Shown: piece after piece, positions 16,893-25,298 of the stretch | Layout of the letters: each line of letters begins with the position of its first letter | Numbering within the stretch: position 1 is the stretch's first letter | Assembly (NCBI GenBank): GCA_964631325.1 | Contig: CAZVWJ010000002.1 | Coordinates: 62,001-126,000 of the forward strand | Direction of reading: 5' to 3' | Length of the DNA: 64,000 nucleotides | DNA from: CAZVWJ01 sp964631325 | Lineage (GTDB): Bacteria; T1Sed10-126 | Made by a program: the position numbers and the translations under genes | Notes under the pieces: model-generated | What the model was told of the DNA's origin: nothing | Databases searched by the model: none | Seen by the model: the letters and a program-made list of their open reading frames with translations, nothing else

Positions 16893-16920
16893 CTATGAAC
16901 ACCTCACTTCACCGAATTAT

Positions 16921-16940
16921 TGTATTACAAATGTAATACA
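16921..16940. promoter_or_regulatory. Palindromic operator upstream of the MNT-HEPN pair
   Basis: Perfect 8-bp inverted repeat TGTATTAC-AAAT-GTAATACA, 28 bp before the GTG start of the RHH-nucleotidyltransferase gene. Position and symmetry fit an operator for the N-terminal RHH domain. Binding is inferred. Confidence 0.6.
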
Positions 16941-17049
16941 CTTCGCGAAAAACTTCAAGTCAAAAATACAGGGAAAGGATTAATTAAAAAGCTGGTCGTC
17001 CCTGCCTGTCTTCTCCCCGGTAGGGTTGTTATAATTTTAGCCACTATTA

Positions 17050-17341
17050 TTCGAACGGCTTTGTAGAAAAACCTTTTAACTGTCTCTTTTTAACAAAAAC
17101 TGGGACTTGAACCCTTCGAAGACGGATTTATCGAAATATATGGCCTCTGGAGGGGCTGGTTATATATTTCGATACCTCGGAGCCCAGCAGTCAATTGGGG
17201 AGTTACAAGATAATTCTTATGGTTCCCACTGGTGACGCCCAATTGACTGCGGGGCCAACTTACCCTGCGTACGTCAGGGAATGAGTCTCGCAAGGGGTTT
17301 AAGACCCAGTTTCATTAAGGATCTCTACAGAGCCATTCGAA
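17050..17341 (+). ncRNA. Structured element copy 1, candidate noncoding RNA or CDF leader
   Basis: Nested inverted repeats. Outer helix 17050-17067 with 17323-17341 (one mismatch, one G-U); inner closing helix 17100-17123 with 17285-17309 (imperfect); perfect 13-bp hairpin arm 17129-17141/17162-17174; perfect 13-bp arm 17187-17199/17238-17250; short arm CCCTG/CAGGG at about 17263-17279. A homologous element with changed but still complementary helices occurs inverted at 28344-28535. The 3' end is 15 bp before the CDF start, so it may be that gene's 5' leader; an independent RNA or dispersed repeat is equally possible. The strand follows the adjacent gene. No known riboswitch family was recognised. 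Confidence 0.5.
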
Positions 17342-17356
17342 CAAGAGGCCTAAATT

Positions 17357-18265
17357 ATGACTGATTCTCATTCCCACGATAAAGTCAGCGGCAAGCTGGT
17401 CTTTTCAATTTTTCTTAACCTGTTGATCACCCTTGTCCAGGTGGCCGGGGGGATTCTTTCCGGCAGTCTGGCCCTGCTTTCCGACGCACTCCATAACTTT
17501 ATTGATACCTTTTCCCTGGTTACCAGCTACGTTGCCCACAAGCTTTCTGCCCGCCCCCATACTCTCCGGCGCACTTTCGGCTACAAGCGGGCGGAAATTC
17601 TGGTTGCTCTCTTTAACGCCGTTTTCCTGGTTGTCGCCTCCATTTTTCTCTTCAAGGAGGCCGCCAGCCGGGTGTTTATTCCCGTTGCCGTCAACAGCCG
17701 GCTGGTCTTTGTTATCGCGACGATCGGGCTGATCGCTAACTCCTTCAGCGCTCTCCTGCTGAAAACCCATACCCACGAAAACATGAACGTCCGCTCCGCC
17801 TTTTTCCACCTGCTGGCCGACGCCCTGGTTTCACTCGCCGTCATCATTGGCGCTGTCTGTATGTATTACCTGGAAATATACCGGGTGGATCCTCTGCTGA
17901 CTCTCGTGATTGGAGTGTATATTGTCAAGGAAGGCTATGGCATCGTCAAAGACGCCGTCAATATCTTGATGCACCATGTCCCGGAGAATATTGAACTCAC
18001 CAAATTACAGGAGGATGTTGAAGCTATCCCCGGAGTCGCGGATCTGCACCACGTCCACGTCTGGCCCGTAACCGAAGATCACGTCCACCTGGAAGCCCAC
18101 GTCAATGCGGGAGAGGATTATAAGTTGAGTGAGATTGATCCCCTGCAGAAAAAAATTGAACAGCTCCTGCTGGAAAAATACGAAATCCACCATCCCACCC
18201 TCCAATTTGAATACAACCGCCACAAGAACGTCCCCCTGGTCAAAGAGGGGCCTGATGCTTCTTAA
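17357..18265 (+). CDS. Cation diffusion facilitator metal exporter (Zn/Co/Cd type)
   Basis: 302 residues. Inner-membrane proton-coupled exporter of divalent metals. Six helices; the tetrahedral metal site is formed by HNFID-type (SDALHNFID, helix 2) and HLLADALVS (helix 5) motifs. A short histidine-containing N-terminus (SHSHD) and a C-terminal cytoplasmic domain with HHVHVWPVTEDHVHLEAHV are typical of CzcD-like zinc exporters. AAGAGG precedes ATG 17357, directly after the structured element ending at 17341. Base composition looks GC-richer than the flanks. Confidence 0.93.
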   Translation: MTDSHSHDKVSGKLVFSIFLNLLITLVQVAGGILSGSLALLSDALHNFIDTFSLVTSYVAHKLSARPHTLRRTFGYKRAEILVALFNAVFLVVASIFLFKEAASRVFIPVAVNSRLVFVIATIGLIANSFSALLLKTHTHENMNVRSAFFHLLADALVSLAVIIGAVCMYYLEIYRVDPLLTLVIGVYIVKEGYGIVKDAVNILMHHVPENIELTKLQEDVEAIPGVADLHHVHVWPVTEDHVHLEAHVNAGEDYKLSEIDPLQKKIEQLLLEKYEIHHPTLQFEYNRHKNVPLVKEGPDAS

Positions 18266-18365
18266 AACTATCAAGCCAAATAACTGAACTTTTCATTTCT
18301 CTTAGTTGATAACTGTTTAGCGAATAACTCAGGTATTTTGTGAAACTGCTAATCATACTTCCTTT

Positions 18366-18476
18366 TTAGTCCGAAAAGTCCCCTCGTCCCTGGCGGGAGA
18401 GGGCCTGCCTTGCGCATGGACAGGCCTTCCCTCATCGTTGGGGGAAGAAATAGAAAGACCTTTTCGGAGCGGGTCT
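18366..18476. repeat. Compact multi-hairpin palindrome between CDF and flagellin genes
   Basis: Closing helix TTAGTCCGAAAAGTC (18366-18380) with GACCTTTTCGGA (18457-18468) encloses three consecutive hairpins: 18382-18402 (CCTC...GAGG), 18403-18425 (GCCTG...CAGGC) and 18426-18447 (CTTCC...GGAAG), a four-way-junction layout. It lies downstream of both convergent genes, so it may act as a two-way terminator or be a REP-like repeat. No T-run follows the closing helix. No second copy was seen in the window. Confidence 0.45.
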
Positions 18477-18496
18477 AAATAGAACTGAAGAAACAT

Positions 18497-19390
18497 CTAC
18501 CTGACATCCAGAAGTTGAAGGAGAAGACGGGGAGTCTCCATCGCCTGAGCGAGAACTGCCTGACCAGCCTGAACCAGTATTCGCGAACGAGTATAACGCG
18601 CTGTTTCTCTTGCAATATCCGCGTCCCGGATCCGGCTTTCAGAAGCCTGGGTATTCTCATGCTGAATTTCTAAATAATTTATTGCTCCTTCCAGGCGATT
18701 TTGAATCGCCCCTATCTGCGCCCGGGTAGTAGAAACTGAGTTGATGGCCGCGGTCATTTTTTCGATTGCTGACTCGGCAAGCTTCTGCGAGGTAAGCTCG
18801 ATTTTGTCGCCACCTGGCTGACGGAGGCCGAGAGAACTGGCAGTCGAAGTGGAAATATCTTTAGTTGAAATATTCAATTTTTCGCCGCGATTAGTACCAA
18901 TATGAAAACTCAGTGAAGCCTGCCCCGTAGAAGCTGAACCAGCCGCGTTAATTGTTCCAAAATTATTTTTTAACAGTTGACGATTATTGAATTGAACAGT
19001 GGAGGCGGTACGATCTATTTCTGCAACAAGTTGGTCAACTTCTTCCTGAATTAATTTGCGGTCCGGGCTGGTCAGGCTATCATTTGCTGATTGCACAGCC
19101 AGTTCTCGAAGGCGCTGGAGTTTTGTGTTGATCGCATCCAGCCCTCCTTCAGCAGTCTGTAAAAGCGAAATTCCATCCTGGGCGTTAGCTTTTGCCTGCT
19201 CAAGCCCACGCTTGGCTGTGCGCAATTTTTCCGAAACAGCTAATCCCGCCGGATCATCCGCGGCTTCATTGATTCGGAGCCCACTGGATAACCGCTGCTG
19301 GGCTTCGAACATTGAACGGGTGTTTCGATGCAGTTGTCGCCGAATAAATATAGCTGAGACATTAGTCCGAACCCGAAATAAATCACTCAT
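18497..19390 (-). CDS. fliC: Flagellin
   Basis: 297 residues from ATG 19390, which follows GGAGGGG; in-frame codons further upstream lack a ribosome site. The N-terminal D0/D1 region has RLSSGLRINEAADDPAGLAV and the C-terminal coiled coil IQHENTQASESRIRDADIA, ending in QAVLAQAMETPRLLLQLL. The variable D2/D3 region is nearly absent, giving a short flagellin. It builds the external filament. It is monocistronic here with no other flagellar genes adjacent. Confidence 0.95.
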   Translation of the reverse strand: MSDLFRVRTNVSAIFIRRQLHRNTRSMFEAQQRLSSGLRINEAADDPAGLAVSEKLRTAKRGLEQAKANAQDGISLLQTAEGGLDAINTKLQRLRELAVQSANDSLTSPDRKLIQEEVDQLVAEIDRTASTVQFNNRQLLKNNFGTINAAGSASTGQASLSFHIGTNRGEKLNISTKDISTSTASSLGLRQPGGDKIELTSQKLAESAIEKMTAAINSVSTTRAQIGAIQNRLEGAINYLEIQHENTQASESRIRDADIARETARYTRSRILVQAGQAVLAQAMETPRLLLQLLDVR

Positions 19391-19518
19391 TGCCTGTCCC
19401 CTCCGTGGAACAGATAAAATTAAACTTTGTATACAGGCAGGAAACCGGGAAATTAACGGTAAGTAATAACATCCATGTATTGATAACCGGCTTCCATGCC
19501 TCTGGAAAGGTTGTGTAA

Positions 19519-19547
19519 AATATCCACTATAAAAATCCATAAGTCAA
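19519..19547 (-). promoter_or_regulatory. Possible flagellin promoter
   Basis: TTGACT (19547-19542) and GATATT (19524-19519) are 17 bp apart on the minus strand, about 130 nt before flagellin ATG 19390. This resembles a housekeeping promoter; no clear sigma-28 site was found in the leader. Confidence 0.3.
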
Positions 19548-19865
19548 GTAAAATTTTATGAAGAGATCAACAATGGAAACTGAAGCAGTCGTCCCTCCCC
19601 ACTCCCGGAGAAAACAGAACTTCAGAATTATTTTGTCAGATCAAGAACATAAAACTGCCCGGAGCTTGACCGGCTCCTGAAATAACGTGAAATTGTTAAA
19701 CCCAGTTTTTTAATGTAGCGTTTATGAGTTCCGGATCACAGGCATTTTACTCCCTTGTCCGGAATAACGTCTTGAGTTTTACCGGAAAAAGGGTTTCCTG
19801 TTTTTTCAGGAAAGTTTACAATTTATAGGCTAAGTTAAACTAATCTCCGCAGAGGTGAGTTGAAA
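19548..19865. other. Noncoding gap between flagellin and hldD
   Basis: No convincing gene. Two modest hairpins: TTCCGGA (19729-19735) with TCCGGAA (19758-19764), and TTTCCTG (19794-19800) with CAGGAAA (19807-19813) around a T6 loop. They may belong to the hldD leader. Confidence 0.5.
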
Positions 19866-20840
19866 ATGATTGTTGTTACCGGTGGAGCCGGATTTATCGG
19901 CAGTGCGCTGGTCTGGGCGTTAAACGAGCGAGGCTACCACGAAATTGTGGTGGTTGATCGATTGAGAGACGGAAAAAAATGGTTGAACCTGAGTAAACTG
20001 GAAATTCACGACTACTTTGACAAAAAAGATTTCATCGAGCAGGTGCAGGCCGGCGAATTGGAATACGAACCGGACGTGATCTTTCACCTGGGCGCTTGCA
20101 GCAGCACGACAGAGGAAGACGCCGACTATTTAATGCGTAATAACTTCCAATACACCCGGAAACTGGCCGAATACGCGCTGGCTCAGGAAAGCCGGTTCAT
20201 CTACGCTTCGAGCGCGGCAACCTACGGCGGCGGGGAACTCGGTTACCTGGACGATCACAACATGCTGTCCGAACTCCAGCCCCTGAACAAATACGCCTAC
20301 TCCAAGCACCTGTTTGACCTGCACGCTCTGCACAACGGGTGGCTGGAGGAAATCGTTGGTCTAAAATACTTCAACGTGTATGGACCACACGAATTCCACA
20401 AGGGAGAGATGCGCAGTGTGATCCACAAGAGCACCGGTCAGGCACTGGAAAACGACACGATCAGGCTGTTTAAATCGCACCGCGAAGATTACGAAGACGG
20501 CCAGCAAAAGCGGGATTTTCTATACGTAAAAGACGCGGTGAAAATGACCCTGTTCTTCATGGACAACCCGGAAGTAAACGGGATTTACAACATCGGGGCG
20601 GGAACGGCCCGAACGTTTGACGACCTGGCCGGGGCCGTGTTTGAAACCCTGGAAAAACCGGAGCAGATTGAATACTTCGATATGCCCGAAGAAATCCGGG
20701 AGCGCTACCAGTATTACACGGAGGCGGACCTGACCAAGCTCCGGGAGGCCGGCTACACCGAGGAAATAACTTCACTGGAAGCGGGAATTGAAGATTATCT
20801 GGAAAACCACCTGCTGAAGGAAGATCCTTACCTCGGATAA
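19866..20840 (+). CDS. hldD: ADP-L-glycero-D-manno-heptose 6-epimerase
   Basis: 324 residues from ATG 19866, preceded by GAGGTGAG; a TTG two codons upstream is unlikely. Short-chain dehydrogenase-type epimerase giving ADP-L-glycero-D-manno-heptose for LPS core. Rossmann motif VTGGAGFIGSALV at the N-terminus, then HLGACSSTTEEDADYLMRNN, catalytic YAYSKHLFD (Tyr-x3-Lys) and KYFNVYGPHEFHKGEMRSV, all diagnostic of HldD/RfaD. It is followed after 10 bp by mfd. gmhB at 14755 supplies an earlier step. Confidence 0.96.
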   Translation: MIVVTGGAGFIGSALVWALNERGYHEIVVVDRLRDGKKWLNLSKLEIHDYFDKKDFIEQVQAGELEYEPDVIFHLGACSSTTEEDADYLMRNNFQYTRKLAEYALAQESRFIYASSAATYGGGELGYLDDHNMLSELQPLNKYAYSKHLFDLHALHNGWLEEIVGLKYFNVYGPHEFHKGEMRSVIHKSTGQALENDTIRLFKSHREDYEDGQQKRDFLYVKDAVKMTLFFMDNPEVNGIYNIGAGTARTFDDLAGAVFETLEKPEQIEYFDMPEEIRERYQYYTEADLTKLREAGYTEEITSLEAGIEDYLENHLLKEDPYLG

Positions 20841-20850
20841 TCAGACGGCC

Positions 20851-23800
20851 ATGCAAAATATCCACTTTACCGGCACAAATGCCGGACTGGCGGCCCGGTG
20901 GACGGCCGGCGGGGACAAACCCTTTCTCTGCCTGACAGCCAACCGCCGGCTGGCAGAAACGCTTTTTGTAAACCTGGAAACCCTGCACGGCGAAACAGTT
21001 GGTCTTCTCCCCGATTGGGACCAGCTCCCGGGAACCGGGGAACTGCCCGAGGAAAATCTCCAGGAACAGCGGCTGAAGACTCTGATCAAGCTCAAAAACA
21101 ACCAGCTTAACGGCCTGGTTTTGCCCCTGCAGGCGCTTGGTATGCCGGTGCTCAAACCGGATATCTTACCGGTTCTCAAGCTCCGCCCCGGCGACACTTA
21201 CCCCCCCCGGCAACTGACCCGAAAACTGCTTTCCCTCGGTTTCCAGCGCCAGCCCCTGGCCCAGGAACGCGGCGACTTCGCCCGGCGCGGTGACTTGCTG
21301 GATCTCTTTCCTGAAAATTCCCGTTACCCAATCCGGCTCAGCTTCTTTGACGAGGAAATAGAAGCAATCGAATACTACCATCCAAACACCCAGATGCAGG
21401 CCGAAGAAACCCCGGCAACTCCCCTAATTTTAACCCTGCAGAGTGAATTTGCGCTGGCCCCCGACCGGCGCGAAGAACTGGCTGAGACTTTAACCGCCCA
21501 CGGTTGTGAACACCAGGCGGAGATCCTCGAATACAGTCCCCGGCCCCGCCAGGCCGCGGACTGGTTTGGATACTGGCCGCGGGCAACCGTCTGGCCCGAG
21601 AAATTATTCGCAGATTACGAAACTATCGTCTATCAACCGGGCAAATGTGAAGCGACAGCCGAAAAGTGGGAGGAAAACCTACAGACACTGGAGTCAAAAA
21701 GTCCCGCCGCCGCAACTTATCGTTCGCTTCAGCAGACTTTAAAAACACTGACCGCCAGTAACACTGTTTTCTTCTCCAAACTTCCCCAAAAGTCCGAGTC
21801 TACGGCTGATACACCAGTAAAAAACTACGGCACCGCGCTGGAGCTTACCCCGGCTCCCTCGCTGGACCCCCGGCCGATTGAAGATTTTATCGAGAAAATC
21901 TCGGCCCTGACCGGTGAAGTTGCTAAAATAATTATCCACTGTGGAGAGAAATCTTTCACCGAGCGGTTGACCACCCTCCTGCAAGAGGAGCTGGGGGCGG
22001 CAACAGAAATTAACGGAACAAAAATACAACTGGAAGCCACCTCCTGGCGCGGATCCTACCGGCTGGAAAACGAGGCCCGCCTCAGCCTTGATGATTTTTT
22101 CGATCGGACGATCCAGCGGGGCCGGCTCGGTACTGCGAGCGGCAAAACTGAATACCTGGAATCCTTCGAGGAGTTAAATGAGCAGGACCTGGTCGTCCAC
22201 GAGGATTTTGGCATCGGCCGGTTTGAGGGGCTAAAATTAATTTCCACCGAAAACCAGACCCGCGACTGCATCCACCTGGAATACGCCGGCGGCGACCGGC
22301 TGTATCTCCCCCCCGACCAGATGGCCCGGGTGCAAAAATACATCGCGGACTCCGGTTTTACCCCGGCCCTTTCCTCGCTTACTTCCAACCGCTGGGCCCG
22401 GGTCAAAAGTAACGTCAAGGAGGAAGTGGACGAGCTGGCCGAGGAACTGCTTGAGCTGTATGCTCACCGCGAGGAAGGAGAAACTGAGCCCTATCCTCCC
22501 GACAGCCTGGAGCAGACCCAGTTCGAGGCAAGTTTTCCCTACCGGGAAACCCCGGACCAGCAGGAAAGCATCGAGGCGGTTAAACGGGACATGCAGGAGT
22601 CAAAACCAATGGATCGCCTGATCTGCGGAGATTCCGGGTATGGAAAAACGGAAGTCGCCCTGCGGGCCGCTTTCAAAGCAGTAAACGACGGCCGGCAGGT
22701 AGCTATGCTGGTGCCGACCACCGTGCTCACCCGCCAGCACTACGAGACTTTTGCCCACCGTTTTTCAATTTTTCCCTACCGGGTGGAGATGCTCAACCGG
22801 TTTCAGACCGACCGGGAAACTAAACGCATCCTGCGAGAACTCGAAACCGGTGACGTGGATATAGTTATTGGGACCCATAAATTAATAAAGACCGAGCTTG
22901 AATTTGACGAACTCGGCCTGCTGATTATTGACGAAGAACAGCGGTTCGGGGTCAAACAGAAGGAAAAATTAAAACTGGAACGAAAGAACGTTGACGTGCT
23001 CACCCTGTCGGCGACCCCGATTCCCCGCACCCTCTATATGTCGCTCTCCGGCATCCAGGACATCAGCGTAATCAACACTCCGCCTGAGGAGAGGATTCCG
23101 ATAAAAATTCACACCGGGCCCTTTGACCCGGAGCTGGCCCAACAGGCGGCGGAACACGAACTGGACCGGGGCGGCCAGGTATTCTGGATCTACAACCGGG
23201 TCAAGAAAATCAAGCAGGTGACTGAATACGTCCGTTCTCTGCTCCCGGAGGCCACGGTTGAATACGCCCACGGCCGCCTGTCGAAACAGGTACTGAAGGA
23301 GACGATGGATCGTTTCTACGGCGGTGAAATTGATGTGCTGGTAAGCACCACGATCATCGAAGCCGGGCTCGACTGTCCCCGGGTAAATACGATGGTCGTC
23401 CAGCAGGCCCAAAAATTCGGACTGGCCCAGCTCTATCAGCTCCGCGGACGCATCGGTCGCAGTCACGAACAGGCCCACGCCTATTTATTTTACCCGGAAG
23501 GAGTTCAGCTAACGGAGGACGCGGAAACTCGATTGAAGACAATTAAAGAGTGTTCGGAAATGGGGTCGGGATTCAAGCTAGCCATGCGAGACCTGGAGAT
23601 TCGGGGGGCGGGCAATCTACTCGGAAAAAATCAACACGGAAACATCCGGGCGGTCGGTTTCCCCTTCTACTGTCGCCTGCTCCAGCGATCAATTCGCCGG
23701 CTGCGGGAAGGTTTCGAGGTACCCAAGCCTTATCCCCGGTTAAAATTTCCGGGTGAATACTTCATCCCGCGCGATTACATCCCCGACGAAAAACAGATTA

Positions 23801-24174
23801 TCAGTCAGTATCAGGCGCTCGCTTCCTGCCGCACGCCGGCGGAAGTGAACAATCTTGCCCGCCAGTGGAAGGAAACCTTCGGGCCCCTGCCGGAACCGGT
23901 TCGCCAGGCCCTGCACCGACACCTCTTTAAAATCCTCGCCAACCAGGAAGAGTGGGAGGATATTCACTACAAAAACCGGCGGCTCAATCTGAAATACTCC
24001 GGGGACAAACCAAAAACTCTGGCGGAAGTGGCCGAGTCCGTGGGTGCCCACCCGTTCAGCCGGGGCGATCGCTTCTTTATCCGCTCTTTCAGCCCCGAGC
24101 AACTACAGGAGTGGCTGAAAATATTAATTGAGGATAAGCTGGAGTTACTTGAACCAACAGGAAATGAAGAGTGA
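20851..24174 (+). CDS. mfd: Transcription-repair coupling factor Mfd
   Basis: 1107 residues. ATP-dependent translocase that removes stalled RNA polymerase and recruits UvrA. UvrB-like N-terminal module (residues 1-~340); RNA-polymerase-interacting domain containing LVVHEDFGIGRFEGL and ADRLYLP-like DRLYLPPDQM; helicase motifs CGDSGYGKTEVALRAAF (Walker A), LLIIDEEQRFGVKQKE (Walker B), TLSATPIPRTLYMSL and QLRGRIGRSHEQAHAYL; C-terminal TRCF domain. Slightly short for the family, with the difference probably in the N-terminal module. It follows hldD by 10 bp. Confidence 0.97.
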   Translation: MQNIHFTGTNAGLAARWTAGGDKPFLCLTANRRLAETLFVNLETLHGETVGLLPDWDQLPGTGELPEENLQEQRLKTLIKLKNNQLNGLVLPLQALGMPVLKPDILPVLKLRPGDTYPPRQLTRKLLSLGFQRQPLAQERGDFARRGDLLDLFPENSRYPIRLSFFDEEIEAIEYYHPNTQMQAEETPATPLILTLQSEFALAPDRREELAETLTAHGCEHQAEILEYSPRPRQAADWFGYWPRATVWPEKLFADYETIVYQPGKCEATAEKWEENLQTLESKSPAAATYRSLQQTLKTLTASNTVFFSKLPQKSESTADTPVKNYGTALELTPAPSLDPRPIEDFIEKISALTGEVAKIIIHCGEKSFTERLTTLLQEELGAATEINGTKIQLEATSWRGSYRLENEARLSLDDFFDRTIQRGRLGTASGKTEYLESFEELNEQDLVVHEDFGIGRFEGLKLISTENQTRDCIHLEYAGGDRLYLPPDQMARVQKYIADSGFTPALSSLTSNRWARVKSNVKEEVDELAEELLELYAHREEGETEPYPPDSLEQTQFEASFPYRETPDQQESIEAVKRDMQESKPMDRLICGDSGYGKTEVALRAAFKAVNDGRQVAMLVPTTVLTRQHYETFAHRFSIFPYRVEMLNRFQTDRETKRILRELETGDVDIVIGTHKLIKTELEFDELGLLIIDEEQRFGVKQKEKLKLERKNVDVLTLSATPIPRTLYMSLSGIQDISVINTPPEERIPIKIHTGPFDPELAQQAAEHELDRGGQVFWIYNRVKKIKQVTEYVRSLLPEATVEYAHGRLSKQVLKETMDRFYGGEIDVLVSTTIIEAGLDCPRVNTMVVQQAQKFGLAQLYQLRGRIGRSHEQAHAYLFYPEGVQLTEDAETRLKTIKECSEMGSGFKLAMRDLEIRGAGNLLGKNQHGNIRAVGFPFYCRLLQRSIRRLREGFEVPKPYPRLKFPGEYFIPRDYIPDEKQIISQYQALASCRTPAEVNNLARQWKETFGPLPEPVRQALHRHLFKILANQEEWEDIHYKNRRLNLKYSGDKPKTLAEVAESVGAHPFSRGDRFFIRSFSPEQLQEWLKILIEDKLELLEPTGNEE

Positions 24175-24213
24175 GTGGAATATTCCCAGGTAAAAATTCA
24201 ATAATAAAAAAAA

Positions 24214-24289
24214 TGGCTCCGCGGGCCGGACTCGAACCGGCGACAAGTCGGTTAACAGCCGACTGCTCTACCAACTGAGCTACCGCGGA
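24214..24289 (-). tRNA. tRNA-Asn (anticodon GTT)
   Basis: 76 nt including encoded CCA. Acceptor stem TCCGCGG/CCGCGGA with discriminator G, D arm AGCTCAGTTGGTAGAGC, anticodon arm GTCGG-CTGTTAA-CCGAC giving anticodon GTT, T arm GCCGG-TTCGAGT-CCGGC. All stems pair. It lies 39 bp after the mfd stop on the opposite strand. Confidence 0.98.
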
Positions 24290-24358
24290 ACCGTGACTAT
24301 TTTCCCTTATTCGGGGACATTATTATACATAAATTCTTACTATTGTAACAAGGTTATT

Positions 24359-24868
24359 TTATTCCTTCAGCTTTTTTTCCATGATGTAATCGTCCATGTA
24401 AAATCCTTCCCCTATCAGTTTTTTCGCTTCTTTTATTTTCGTGAATCCCTTACTTTTATACCACTGGATAGAAGCGTCGTTTTGCTTGTTGACGCGCAAC
24501 CAGAGGCGTTCCAGGTCCTGCTTGCGCGCCTGCTGGCAGGCATAGTCGAGTAGCTGAGTTCCACAGCCCCGGCCTCGGTAATCTTCACGAACATAAATTT
24601 TGCTTATCTTCAGACCGCTTCCCTCAGCCACCAGGGCCAAGTAACCGACTGATTTTTCATTCACCAGCAATAAATAATATTCATATCCTTCTTTAAGCTG
24701 AGCGTTAATTGCGGCCGGACTCTGGAACTTATCCAGCATGTAGTCAACCTGTTCTTGCCCGATAATTGGCCCGTAATGACTGGTCCAAATTTCCCGGGCC
24801 AACTCCGCAACCGTTTCAACCTCTTCCTGTCCAACTTCTTGAATTTTCAATTCTTGATTCCTTTCCAT
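24359..24868 (-). CDS. GNAT family N-acetyltransferase
   Basis: 169 residues, one GNAT domain. YYLLLVNEKSVGYLAL is the beta-4 region and ISKIYVREDYRGRGCGTQLL carries the acetyl-CoA pyrophosphate-binding loop (R/Q-x-x-G-x-G/A as RGRGCG). LWLRVNKQNDASIQWYKSKG is the typical C-terminal segment. The substrate (amine, polyamine or protein N-terminus) cannot be told. It stands alone beside tRNA-Asn. Confidence 0.88.
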   Translation of the reverse strand: MERNQELKIQEVGQEEVETVAELAREIWTSHYGPIIGQEQVDYMLDKFQSPAAINAQLKEGYEYYLLLVNEKSVGYLALVAEGSGLKISKIYVREDYRGRGCGTQLLDYACQQARKQDLERLWLRVNKQNDASIQWYKSKGFTKIKEAKKLIGEGFYMDDYIMEKKLKE

Positions 24869-24989
24869 AATTTACTCCAGAAAAATAGTGCTATTATTGT
24901 TACCGGAACACCAGAGTCATTTAACAATTTTGTTAATTTACAAATTTATAAATTTGTAAATTTCGAAATTCCTTAATTGCTAACCTGAT

Positions 24990-25297
24990 TAACTTGCGAC
25001 AGTTTAACTGTCGTGAATTGATCACCCGTAGGAACGCCTCCAATCGAGCATCGATTGGCATCTAATAAAGTTTGAACAGTATTAAACCGTATTGTATGAG
25101 TCACGAATAAATGATTTTGTTACTCGATTGAAGGCGTGGTTAGTCCAGCACACAAATCAGTAAAAATTATAGTTAATTTACACTCTGTACTTTAAATTGT
25201 CAGTATTACAACTTGATTTAATTGCCGCTGCTGATTTGAGTGCTGTATCGTTGATACGAATTATTCACGAAAATTACATTTTCCGTGAATAATTCGG
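24990..25297. other. Structured noncoding region with four long inverted repeats
   Basis: No gene found in 24869-25298. Palindromes: CGACAGTT/AACTGTCG at about 24996-25014; 14-bp repeat 25035-25048 with 25123-25136 (one mismatch) that also contains a local hairpin CCAATCGA/TCGATTGG; 15-bp repeat 25146-25160 with 25231-25245 (one mismatch); perfect 13-bp hairpin 25257-25269/25284-25296 directly after the methyltransferase stop codon (possible terminator without a T-run). The rest is AT-rich. Not obviously homologous to the other elements in the window. Confidence 0.5.
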
Positions 25298-25298
25298 A

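Noticed and set aside
17090..17293. A 67-residue minus-strand reading frame within the structured element
   Set aside because: It spans perfect inverted repeats, has no ribosome site and is not kept in copy 2.
17100..17309. Known metal riboswitch (yybP-ykoY or NiCo) before the CDF gene
   Set aside because: Some short G-rich similarity but no full consensus, and the second copy is antisense to its neighbours.
24990..25297. Integron attC site or IS200/IS605 end
   Set aside because: No integrase or TnpA/TnpB, and the core attC motifs are not convincing.
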